From Minisyncoccota bacterium (GTDB lineage: Bacteria; Patescibacteriota; Minisyncoccia; Moranbacterales; GCA-2747515), in assembly GCA_938034715.1 (NCBI GenBank), contig CALHMM010000009.1, forward strand, positions 1 through 11,768: DNA of 11,768 bases, given 5' to 3'. Within the stretch, counting starts at the first letter, position 1; each line of letters opens with the position of its first letter. A program made the position numbers and the translations under genes. Positions 1-6,723 of this stretch are shown here, piece after piece. The notes beneath the pieces are model-generated. The model was not told the DNA's origin and did not search any database. It was given only the letters and a program-made list of their open reading frames with translations.

Positions 1-222
1 TCTGATAACTGGCTTGATGTTTGGCGCTCACTAAATCCTGAAGTAGTAGAAGTCTATTCTTATTGGGATACTATAACGCGAGCAAGAGACCGAAATGTCG
101 GTTGGAGAATTGACTATTTTTTCCTCGATCAAAAAATGCAAAGAAAAGTTTCCGAAATTGAATACTTACATGATCAGATGGGTTCAGATCATTGCCCATT
201 ATTACTTAAGATAGAGATCTAG
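1..222 (+). CDS. xthA: Exodeoxyribonuclease III, C-terminal end (partial)
   Basis: The reading frame is open from the left edge to a TAG stop at 220-222, giving the last 73 residues of a longer protein. The visible part contains NVGWRIDYFF and then MGSDHCPLLL. These match the C-terminal signature of the exonuclease III / AP endonuclease family, in which the Asp-His of the SDH motif is part of the catalytic centre and the GWRIDY stretch lies in the active-site wall. The family removes nucleotides from 3' ends and cleaves DNA 5' of abasic sites in base excision repair. The N-terminal two thirds, with the metal-binding Asn and Glu residues, lie outside the window. The next gene starts 36 bp downstream on the same strand, so the two may be co-transcribed. 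Confidence 0.9.
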   Translation, partial: SDNWLDVWRSLNPEVVEVYSYWDTITRARDRNVGWRIDYFFLDQKMQRKVSEIEYLHDQMGSDHCPLLLKIEI

Positions 223-258
223 GGTAGAATCTTTGATTAATGGTAGGAGCAAGAGGAT

Positions 259-816
259 ATGTCCTGGAAAATAATTTATAGTTACCAAGATATGATCTCC
301 ATTTTAATTGTGGTGCTGTGCTTAGGGGTTGGACTATGGGTAATATATACCATACTATCTCTCGCGCCATGGTTTCCTACGCGCACTTCTGATTTAGAGC
401 GAATAGGTGATTTATCAAGATTGCAAACAGGAGAGTCATTTTATGACATAGGCTCAGGTGACGGAAGGGTAATCTTTGCGCTGTCTAAGAGGTATCCCAA
501 ATGCCACATTTATGGATATGAGATGTCATTTTTGCTCTATTTATACAGCTCACTAAAGTCAAAGTTCATTCCATCTACAAACACATCAATTTATTGGCGA
601 AATGGCCTTACGCAGGATTTTTCCAAAGCAGCTGTGGTCTATGTTTTTGCAACACAAAAGACGCTAAATGCAAAGCCGATGAAAAATGTGATTAGAGATT
701 TACCTGCAGGATCTCGTGTGCTGTCATACAACTTCCATATAGAAAACTGGGACGGTGAAGTACTAAAAGACAAGCCAGTCGGAAAAACTCCAATATACGT
801 TTACACAAAAAAATGA
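259..816 (+). CDS. Membrane-anchored SAM-dependent methyltransferase, FAM173-like
   Basis: This 185-residue protein has one hydrophobic segment (about residues 12-34), the sequence LAPWFPTR, and then a class I methyltransferase core. Motif I is DIGSGDGR at residues 63-70, and the acidic residue that usually binds the SAM ribose is E88 in YGYEMS. The order of elements (N-terminal membrane segment, P-x-x-P/T linker, DIGSGDGR, GYE, late FHIENW) resembles the FAM173 family. Its characterised eukaryotic members methylate lysines of the adenine nucleotide translocase and ATP synthase subunit c. The bacterial substrate cannot be read from the sequence, and a membrane-protein lysine is only an inference. 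The ATG is preceded by AGGAG at 245-249 with nine-base spacing. The TGA stop overlaps the next start as ATGA, implying translational coupling. General methyltransferase assignment is firm; the subfamily is moderately supported. Confidence 0.8.
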   Translation: MSWKIIYSYQDMISILIVVLCLGVGLWVIYTILSLAPWFPTRTSDLERIGDLSRLQTGESFYDIGSGDGRVIFALSKRYPKCHIYGYEMSFLLYLYSSLKSKFIPSTNTSIYWRNGLTQDFSKAAVVYVFATQKTLNAKPMKNVIRDLPAGSRVLSYNFHIENWDGEVLKDKPVGKTPIYVYTKK

Positions 817-1160
817 GCTACATTCTCTACAGGAAAATAAATTCAGACATATCAGACTCTATAGAAGCCCTCCTTGTGCAACAAGGGGTCGACTTTACGT
901 CGCACGATACGCAACATATCAAAATCACTGCAAGTCACGTGCAGGATTTGCTTGAGATGTTAGGTATGTGGGCAGTTGATCTTGTGGAAAAAGAGCACCC
1001 ATTGTGGCATGATAGTTGCCTCAACGAAGAATCAGATGATCAGGAAATCATAGATTTTATCGTCAACAATCCCAGTGCCATGAAGGATGCTATTGTCATT
1101 AAAGATCAGTCTAGGGCTATCATCGCCAATCCTCCCGAAAATGTATTTTCATTATTCTAA
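813..1160 (+). CDS. ArsC/Spx-like thioredoxin-fold protein without the redox cysteines
   Basis: The protein has 115 residues. Its C-terminal half, with DDQEIIDFIVNNPSAMKDAIVI followed after eight residues by NPPENVFSLF, follows the ArsC/Spx family pattern of NP-x-L-x-x-x-PIV then RP-x-E-x-V. The middle LLEMLGMWAVDLVEKEHP also fits. The N-terminus should carry the redox Cys (C-x-x-C in Spx), but here the corresponding positions are S11 and S14 (YRKINSDIS). The arginines that ArsC uses at the PIV and RPxE motifs are replaced (D92, N106), and the only cysteine is C69. It is therefore unlikely to be an arsenate reductase; a binding or regulatory role is possible, as Spx works by binding RNA polymerase. 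It overlaps the methyltransferase by 4 bp, and trmB follows within 14 bp. The family call rests on motif memory, not a search. Confidence 0.6.
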   Translation: MSYILYRKINSDISDSIEALLVQQGVDFTSHDTQHIKITASHVQDLLEMLGMWAVDLVEKEHPLWHDSCLNEESDDQEIIDFIVNNPSAMKDAIVIKDQSRAIIANPPENVFSLF

Positions 1161-1173
1161 TTATTAGTTGGTC

Positions 1174-1803
1174 ATGAGCAAAAATCGTGTTAGACATCAT
1201 GTGAATCCATTGAGTGATCAAAGTGAGTACAGCTTTGGAGGCTTTGGGAATGATAAGCCAATAATTGTAGACATAGGAGCAGATCGCGGTGAATTCTCCC
1301 AAGGACTTATGGAGATTTTTGGTGATTCACATAACTTCCTTATTTTAGAAATTCGTCGACCACTTGCACTGCGCCTAGAAAAAAAATTTGCAGAAAAATC
1401 AAATGTAAGAGTATTCTCAGGTGATGCTGTAAGAAATTTAAGGAGTTTACTGTCACCAGCAATCAGTGATGATGGGGCACTGATTGATACAATATACATC
1501 AATTTTCCAGATCCGTGGTTTAAGGATCGTCACCATAAGAGACGCGTCGTTTGTCAGCGACTTCTAGATGATGTGACTCATTGGATTCAGAAACAAACTA
1601 TATGGGTCTACCAAACAGACCAAAAGCAGCTGTTTGAGGACACACGCAACCTTCTCAAGGAAAACGGAATATCTGAAATAGAGTATTTTGATAAATCACC
1701 TTACGACTTACAGACAAAATGGGAGCAAGCGAAGGTGTGCGCAGGTCAAGAAATTTACCGTATGCAATTTCACTTAGGTGATAATCAATCGAAAGACCAA
1801 TAG
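1174..1803 (+). CDS. trmB: tRNA (guanine-N7-)-methyltransferase
   Basis: This 209-residue class I SAM methyltransferase makes m7G at position 46 of the tRNA variable loop. The SAM site is DIGADRGEF (residues 33-41), followed by LEIRRP with E59. The family hallmark INFPDPWFKDRHHKRR spans residues 109-124 and supplies catalytic Asp and basic tRNA-contacting residues. The C-terminal signature TKWEQ...GQEIYRMQF (about 181-199) corresponds to the TxYE motif of TrmB. Length is normal for the family. An in-frame TTG at 1168 would add two residues; the ATG at 1174 is preferred, although no strong ribosome binding site is visible before either. It is the last gene of the short run that starts with xthA. 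Confidence 0.93.
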   Translation: MSKNRVRHHVNPLSDQSEYSFGGFGNDKPIIVDIGADRGEFSQGLMEIFGDSHNFLILEIRRPLALRLEKKFAEKSNVRVFSGDAVRNLRSLLSPAISDDGALIDTIYINFPDPWFKDRHHKRRVVCQRLLDDVTHWIQKQTIWVYQTDQKQLFEDTRNLLKENGISEIEYFDKSPYDLQTKWEQAKVCAGQEIYRMQFHLGDNQSKDQ

Positions 1804-1834
1804 ATTCAAATTCTAGAATACACGAAACATATTG

Positions 1835-1840
1835 TATACT
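1835..1840 (+). promoter_or_regulatory. Possible -10 element (TATACT)
   Basis: TATACT sits 32 bp after the trmB stop. The hexamer 17 bp upstream (TCTAGA region) is a poor -35, so the site rests on the -10 alone. If used, transcription would start near 1847 and run into the hairpin-rich leader region. Confidence 0.25.
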
Positions 1841-1845
1841 AAACA

Positions 1846-2000
1846 TACTGTGATAAGAAAAAGTGAAACCGCGCCTAAGGCTTATTTTCGGCGACATGGA
1901 TAACTTTCTGCGGTCTAATGAAAGTCAAGCTTCGATAAAGCTGAGAAAATGTTGCCTCCCTCATCTGATTCCGAGTAAGAGGCATGGGGGGGGAGTTGTG
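1846..2000 (+). ncRNA. Candidate structured RNA or 5' leader, class unknown
   Basis: The 292 bp between trmB and the glycosyltransferase gene hold no convincing gene but several pairable segments. ACCGC (1868-1872) pairs with GCGGT (1910-1914) and encloses the small hairpin GCC-TAA-GGC (1873-1881). AGCTT-CGATA-AAGCT forms a hairpin at 1928-1942. TGCCTC (1953-1958) can pair with GAGGCA (1979-1984). Alternatively, CCTCCCTC (1955-1962) can pair with the G8 run at 1986-1993 using G-U wobbles. The last two helices share bases and exclude each other, as in a switching leader. A possible -10 lies just upstream and a strong promoter just downstream. I cannot match it to SRP RNA, tmRNA, RNase P RNA or a known riboswitch. 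Pairing was done by eye, so this is a candidate only. Confidence 0.3.
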
Positions 2001-2031
2001 GCACAGTACAGATTTACAAAAGACGAAGAAT

Positions 2032-2060
2032 TTGACAATATTAGCATTTTCATGTATAAA
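2032..2060 (+). promoter_or_regulatory. Sigma70-type promoter for the GT-C/GH8 gene
   Basis: A consensus -35 TTGACA (2032-2037) is followed by a 17-bp spacer and -10 TATAAA (2055-2060). Predicted transcription starts near 2067, leaving about 29 nt before the ATG at 2096. This makes the fusion gene the head of its own unit and places the upstream hairpin region mostly outside this transcript. Confidence 0.65.
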
Positions 2061-2095
2061 TCAATTACTTTCACGACTTTACTCAAAGTAAGAGT

Positions 2096-4747
2096 ATGCA
2101 AAAAATTTCAGTATTTATGAAGTTTTCATATATTAAATCAATACCCAGAAGCATTCTTATAACCTTTGCAATTTGCATGGCAGTTGCTTTTTTGACACAT
2201 GGCTTTGGCATGTTTCACTATCCTTACTATGAAGGTGATGAAGGAATATACACCTCACAAGCTTGGTCTTTAGTAAAAGAGGGTAGTCTCTCACCATACG
2301 TCTATTGGTATGATCACCCACCATTTGGCTGGATCACGATGGCGGCGTGGACAATTATATTTGGCGGAAACTTTTTTGTATTTGGGGATTCATCTATAGA
2401 CAACATGAGAGTATTTATGTTACTAGTACATGTTGTAAGTGCTGGACTAGTTTTTTTCATTGCACGAAGATTGAGCAATAGAACAACCGTTGCAGCTGTC
2501 GCAACACTTCTTTTTACACTGTCACCCCTGTTTATCTTCTATCAGAGACGTGTGTTGATCGACAACGTTATGACGATGTGGATATTACTTAGTTACGCTC
2601 TCCTACTTTCGCGAGACTTGACAACGAGACGAATCATCCTTTCAGGAGTATTTTTTGCATTTGCACTATTGACGAAGATTCCTGCGATCGTATTTTTACC
2701 TGCCTTTATGTATACGCTTTGGTTAAGTGATTGGCCAAAAGCAAAAATCTCACAACCTACAAAAAAAGATCATGCCAAGAGGTTTATGGTATGGCTTTTC
2801 GCAGTTTTTTGCATAGGCATGGTATTTATCGGCTACACTTTGGCAAAGGGGGAGTTTTTCCCACCATCAGTGACAGGGAAGGAGCACGTCAGCTTTATTT
2901 CTGGAATTCAGTTTCAACTATCTAGGGATAGTGAAGAGTTTTTCTGGGAAAGAGAAAGTTATTTCAGAGGCGCTGTGAGTGATTGGCTTTTCAACGATCG
3001 ATTTAGCGTAATAATTCTTACGATCGGTATTCTGATTGGCTTCGTAGCTTCTTGGAAAAACATTGTTCTGAGGAGTCTTATGGCTTTTATTGCTCTGTAT
3101 CTCGTCTTCTTAATGCGGGGGAGCATAGTGACAAACTTCTACATCTTGCCGCTTGTGCCATTTGCTGCAATTGCAACTGCAATGTCATTCTGGTGGCTTA
3201 CAGAACAATTCATCGATCACAAAAAGCAATGGAAAACATATATCGGACTATTTAGTGTATTAGCAGTTATATTTGCATTTGTCAGCTCCAAAAAACCATA
3301 TACTGTTGACGACACAACAAATTACAAGCAAGCCATTATTTGGATTAAAGAGAACATTGATCAAACCAAGAATGTCATGGCAGATGTCCAAGGACTCGTT
3401 GATCTATGGGATGAGGACTTCATCAACGATAAGTCTTTTCGTCAAAGTGCTGACTGGTTCTCCAAAGTTCTTAATGACGCCGTAACTAGGGATGACAAGT
3501 TAGGTAATGACTACAAAAATATCGACTATATACTCTCGAGTCACGAATTGTTGAGACAAATGAAAAATGTCCAAGATGACCGAATCGGAAAGCAGGCATT
3601 CCTCAGTAGCGCGCCCATCAAAGACTGGACTGCAGCAGCAGGACACTTGGAAGAAGCGTCATACAGTAGTGGAATTGGAAACTGGGCGAAACTTTATCAA
3701 ATAGACAGACAAGAGGCTCTGAAAGTAGAGCATGCATGGCGCACCTACAAAAAGGACTACATCCATTCCTATGGGCAGATCATCGATCCAGAGGGGGAGC
3801 TTACCACTTCTGTGGGGCAAGGCTATGGAATGCTGAGAGCAGTTTTTGCTCATGATCGTGCTACTTACGATGGTTTGTGGCAATGGACGAGAGATCATTT
3901 CCAACACCGCAACGATGATAAGTTGCTCTCAAGCGAATGGAAAGATGGTAGTCAGAAACTCTCAGATAACAATACCTTTGCTGATGCAACAATTGCAGCT
4001 TCTCTGGTACTCGCATCCCAACAGTGGGGCGATCCACAAGCCAACATCCCCTATCGAGAACAGGCAATTCAAATGATCAGTGATATCTGGAGGCAAAACG
4101 TGGTGACAGTTAATGGAGTACATTATATGCTCGCAACAGATAAAGCATCCGATATACATACTGAGTCTTACTACATCATCAACCCAACTTTTCTTACACC
4201 TGTTTGGTATGAGCTATTTGCGCAGTTCGATGACCAAAATCCTTGGTCTGACCTAGCACAAAACAGCTATCAAATTCTCTCTACTCATACAGTGCGTGAC
4301 GGGGAGGTTATCTTCCCTGGCGCACTGGAGCTCAATCGTGAAACAGGACAGCTCTCGGCACATAGTGAGGGACAAGATGAATCAGCGCAAAAAATGAGTT
4401 TGTTTGAGGGAGATCCATACAAAACAATCTGGTTCGCTACCTTGGACGTTGAGTGGTTTGAGTCAGTGCAAGCAACGCAGTTTATACGAGCAATAAATGG
4501 TCAAGACCTCTCAGATAAGGCGACCAAAGATAATATCGCCCAAAACAATGCCACCGCATTACTACCCGCGTACATCGCATATATGACAGTCTTTGATCAA
4601 GATAAAGTCCAAGAGATTTATGAGCAAAATTTGCACAACCTCTATGATCAACAGCGAAAGGCGTGGGGTCAATCAGACACATATTACAGTGCAAACTGGA
4701 TGTGGTTAACAGCGGCACTTTATCAGGGCCTGATAGTAAAGCCATAG
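2096..4747 (+). CDS. GT-C glycosyltransferase fused to a GH8-like domain
   Basis: This 883-residue protein joins two enzyme-type domains. Residues 1 to about 400 form a polytopic membrane GT-C domain of the PMT/ArnT (GT39/GT83) type. The first loop carries YYEGDEGIYTSQAW with the acidic pair D48-E49, then YDHPPFGW (72-79), and multiple hydrophobic helices follow. Such enzymes move a sugar from a polyprenyl-phosphate donor on the outer face of the membrane. A soluble linker covers about 400-545. Residues about 546-883 resemble family 8 glycoside hydrolases: W-x-x-Y-K, SxGQGYGML-x-AV, a FADA segment, NPTFLTPVWYELF and GDPYKTIW. GH8 normally has Glu before GQGYGM, but here it is V573. D630 and D773 match the other two conserved acidic positions. 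The second half may thus bind glycan or be inactive. The start follows a weak TAAGAG; ATG at 2117 is an alternative. Confidence 0.85.
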   Translation: MQKISVFMKFSYIKSIPRSILITFAICMAVAFLTHGFGMFHYPYYEGDEGIYTSQAWSLVKEGSLSPYVYWYDHPPFGWITMAAWTIIFGGNFFVFGDSSIDNMRVFMLLVHVVSAGLVFFIARRLSNRTTVAAVATLLFTLSPLFIFYQRRVLIDNVMTMWILLSYALLLSRDLTTRRIILSGVFFAFALLTKIPAIVFLPAFMYTLWLSDWPKAKISQPTKKDHAKRFMVWLFAVFCIGMVFIGYTLAKGEFFPPSVTGKEHVSFISGIQFQLSRDSEEFFWERESYFRGAVSDWLFNDRFSVIILTIGILIGFVASWKNIVLRSLMAFIALYLVFLMRGSIVTNFYILPLVPFAAIATAMSFWWLTEQFIDHKKQWKTYIGLFSVLAVIFAFVSSKKPYTVDDTTNYKQAIIWIKENIDQTKNVMADVQGLVDLWDEDFINDKSFRQSADWFSKVLNDAVTRDDKLGNDYKNIDYILSSHELLRQMKNVQDDRIGKQAFLSSAPIKDWTAAAGHLEEASYSSGIGNWAKLYQIDRQEALKVEHAWRTYKKDYIHSYGQIIDPEGELTTSVGQGYGMLRAVFAHDRATYDGLWQWTRDHFQHRNDDKLLSSEWKDGSQKLSDNNTFADATIAASLVLASQQWGDPQANIPYREQAIQMISDIWRQNVVTVNGVHYMLATDKASDIHTESYYIINPTFLTPVWYELFAQFDDQNPWSDLAQNSYQILSTHTVRDGEVIFPGALELNRETGQLSAHSEGQDESAQKMSLFEGDPYKTIWFATLDVEWFESVQATQFIRAINGQDLSDKATKDNIAQNNATALLPAYIAYMTVFDQDKVQEIYEQNLHNLYDQQRKAWGQSDTYYSANWMWLTAALYQGLIVKP

Positions 4748-4757
4748 ATTTAACCCG

Positions 4758-4811
4758 GAGTAGTTAAAACATTTCCTACACATTCTGCGCAGTCGTCTTT
4801 AACTCCTACTC
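4758..4811. repeat. Imperfect inverted repeat in the intergenic gap
   Basis: GAGTA-GTTAAA (4758-4768) is the reverse complement of TTTAAC (4798-4803) plus TACTC (4807-4811), interrupted by a three-base bulge. The loop is 29 nt and contains the palindrome CTGCGCAG. No U-run follows, so it is not a canonical intrinsic terminator. It could be a transcript 3' end structure or an operator. The rest of the 102-bp gap shows no clear promoter for the next gene. Confidence 0.35.
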
Positions 4812-4849
4812 TGACCCACCTCCAATGAGAAAATCATGATTACACATAA

Positions 4850-6475
4850 ATGGAAGTATTGAAACAACAAAACAACATTAAGAGAGTCTCCCCGCATATT
4901 CAAGAGATGAGAGCTCGCTTAGCAAGTAATAGAAAGAATGTTTCTCCTCTTACACCAAAAAATGGTGAAGAGACTATTTCAGTTGACCAAATTTCCAGTC
5001 AGTTAGCTCATTTCTACGAAAAGATGCGCTACAGCGTTGATTATAAAGAAGAGCATCTACTACGAAGGAATGCAATCAAGCGCATGCTTAAGAGAAGACT
5101 ACAAGAACAATTTCGCAAAGGCCGAATTGCTCCGTTTCTTGTCGTGGAGCTTGTTCGTGCTGGATATCTCCCAAATGATACGCTGCCAGAAAGAATTATT
5201 GATGATGTGGAGCACATCATAGAAAAAGCATTGACACTTTATGAGTCAACTCCAGATCTGCAGGGTGAGTATTATGGTGCCTCTGAACATTTCGATCGCA
5301 TTATTGGGATAGCAGCTATGGAAATAGAGGATTTTCTGTTTCCTTCAGAAACAGCGGCAATCTGCTTGGATACGTTTTATCTCACTGTCTACGATTTGAT
5401 CGAGGTACGAGATGTGAAGTTGGATGAGCAGGAGAAAAACATCCAAGCATATATTGCGTGTAATAGAAGTTTATTGGGGTACGATGAGTCTGATCTTTTT
5501 TACATTCTGTGGACACTCAAGCAGGATAATTGGAAACAAAATCCGACGCAAGAAGAGATTGCAGTCATGGGTCAAGATTTCGACGAGCATGTACAAGAAA
5601 TACTTTCTCAAATCCGCCACCCCTTGAACTGGAGGATAATGCCTAAGTTACGTGACTACGCAATTTGTTTTGCCTTAATAAGGGAGTCACTAGAAAGCAA
5701 TCCCGATATATGGTGCAAAAAACAGCTCGACATTACTGCTGTGAAGGAGAGCTTGAACTCAATTCTGACAAAAAAATACGACCAAGAAAGAGATTTGATT
5801 GCCAAAAGTGTCAATCGAGCGATTATCTACATCTTACTTACAAAAACCGTACTAGCATTTGTATTTGAGCTACCTTACGATCTCTGGGCTCATGGAAAAG
5901 TAAACAAACTCGCCTTAGGTATAAATATCTTCTTCCACCCACTACTTCTCTTTGTAGTTACAAGAGTTGTGCGTCTTCCAAAATTAGATAGTCGAACACA
6001 CACAATCCAAAGTATCGTTTCCATAGTAGGGAATAAAACCCTCCCACAAATACCCGTGACCTTTGCACGCAAAAAAAGTCTATTTGGGATGATACTATCA
6101 ACACTGTACGTATTCTTCTTCTTACTAATCTTTGGTCTTATTGTTTGGATTTTGCGTAAATTAGACTTCAATATTGTCAGTGGCGCGCTCTTTTTATTCT
6201 TCCTGACACTCGTCAGTTACTTCGGACTGCGATTACGAGGCAGAGCCAAAAAATGGCGCATCAAACCAAATGATGCTACAGCAAAAGCCTTTCTCATCGA
6301 CTTGCTAACTTTACCAATTGTACAGTCTGGACAATGGTTTATCAAAAAATTTGAATCAGTCAACATTTTTGTGTTTGTCATGGATTTTCTCATTGAGACG
6401 CCCTTCAAGGTTCTGATTGATATATTTGAAGGGTTTACCCACTATTTACGTGAGAAAAAGGAAAGATTGGAATAA
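4850..6475 (+). CDS. Membrane protein of unknown function (541 residues)
   Basis: I do not recognise this family. Residues 1 to about 320 are hydrophilic, charged and probably helical (many Glu, Lys and Arg; no signal peptide), so most likely cytoplasmic. The C-terminal part has hydrophobic segments at about 324-347, 359-378, 411-436 and 443-464, and a hydrophobic or amphipathic stretch at about 504-526. The tail YLREKKERLE is basic. The loop between the second and third segments contains RLPKLDSRTHTIQSIV and is fairly polar. No catalytic motif, nucleotide-binding loop or metal site is apparent. The ATG at 4850 has no good Shine-Dalgarno sequence, so a start slightly downstream cannot be excluded. 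It stands alone between the glycosyltransferase fusion and the surface protein, on the same strand as both, which weakly suggests an envelope role. Confidence 0.8.
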   Translation: MEVLKQQNNIKRVSPHIQEMRARLASNRKNVSPLTPKNGEETISVDQISSQLAHFYEKMRYSVDYKEEHLLRRNAIKRMLKRRLQEQFRKGRIAPFLVVELVRAGYLPNDTLPERIIDDVEHIIEKALTLYESTPDLQGEYYGASEHFDRIIGIAAMEIEDFLFPSETAAICLDTFYLTVYDLIEVRDVKLDEQEKNIQAYIACNRSLLGYDESDLFYILWTLKQDNWKQNPTQEEIAVMGQDFDEHVQEILSQIRHPLNWRIMPKLRDYAICFALIRESLESNPDIWCKKQLDITAVKESLNSILTKKYDQERDLIAKSVNRAIIYILLTKTVLAFVFELPYDLWAHGKVNKLALGINIFFHPLLLFVVTRVVRLPKLDSRTHTIQSIVSIVGNKTLPQIPVTFARKKSLFGMILSTLYVFFFLLIFGLIVWILRKLDFNIVSGALFLFFLTLVSYFGLRLRGRAKKWRIKPNDATAKAFLIDLLTLPIVQSGQWFIKKFESVNIFVFVMDFLIETPFKVLIDIFEGFTHYLREKKERLE

Positions 6476-6651
6476 ACAGTGGATAAGTCAAGGCAAAGAA
6501 AACTAGAAAACCCTCTATTTATAAGGATTAACCAAGAAAAGAATAAAATCTTCACTATTTGTGCCATGGACTTGATATGCTGAATATTGTATGATAAGGC
6601 TATCAAAATAAAAAGAGAAATGAAGTGAGAAATGTTCACAAAATCATAGTA

Positions 6652-6680
6652 TTGACTTTTTATCAAATATATGATATATT
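6652..6680 (+). promoter_or_regulatory. Promoter of the LSQTG surface-protein gene
   Basis: TTGACT (6652-6657), a 17-bp spacer and TATATT (6675-6680) make a good sigma70-type promoter. The predicted start is near 6687, about 37 nt before the ATG at 6724. This excludes the longer in-frame start at 6625, which lies upstream of the promoter. A weaker second candidate is TGGACT (6567-6572) with TATGAT (6590-6595), again 17 bp apart. The remainder of the 248-bp gap from 6476 is AT-rich and shows nothing else. Confidence 0.6.
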
Positions 6681-6723
6681 GTGTAAACGTAACTCATGTA
6701 ATTTATTACGTAACAACAAGTTT

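Noticed and set aside
814..816. TGA reassigned to glycine (code 25)
   Set aside because: Conserved glycines use GGN codons, the large genes have no internal TGA, and TGA is the natural end of the methyltransferase and the polymerase.
1941..1994. TPP riboswitch-like string (CTGAGA, then ATCTGAT...GTAAGAGGCATGGGG)
   Set aside because: The 5' half of the element (GGGGTGCC) is missing, the later helix does not pair as required, and the downstream gene has nothing to do with thiamine.
1863..2120. 85-residue open frame starting with GTG
   Set aside because: It has no ribosome binding site, no recognisable features and runs through the strong promoter at 2032-2060 into the start of the glycosyltransferase gene.
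6625..6723. N-terminal extension of the surface protein by 33 residues
   Set aside because: The promoter at 6652-6680 lies inside it, and a good signal peptide begins at the ATG at 6724.
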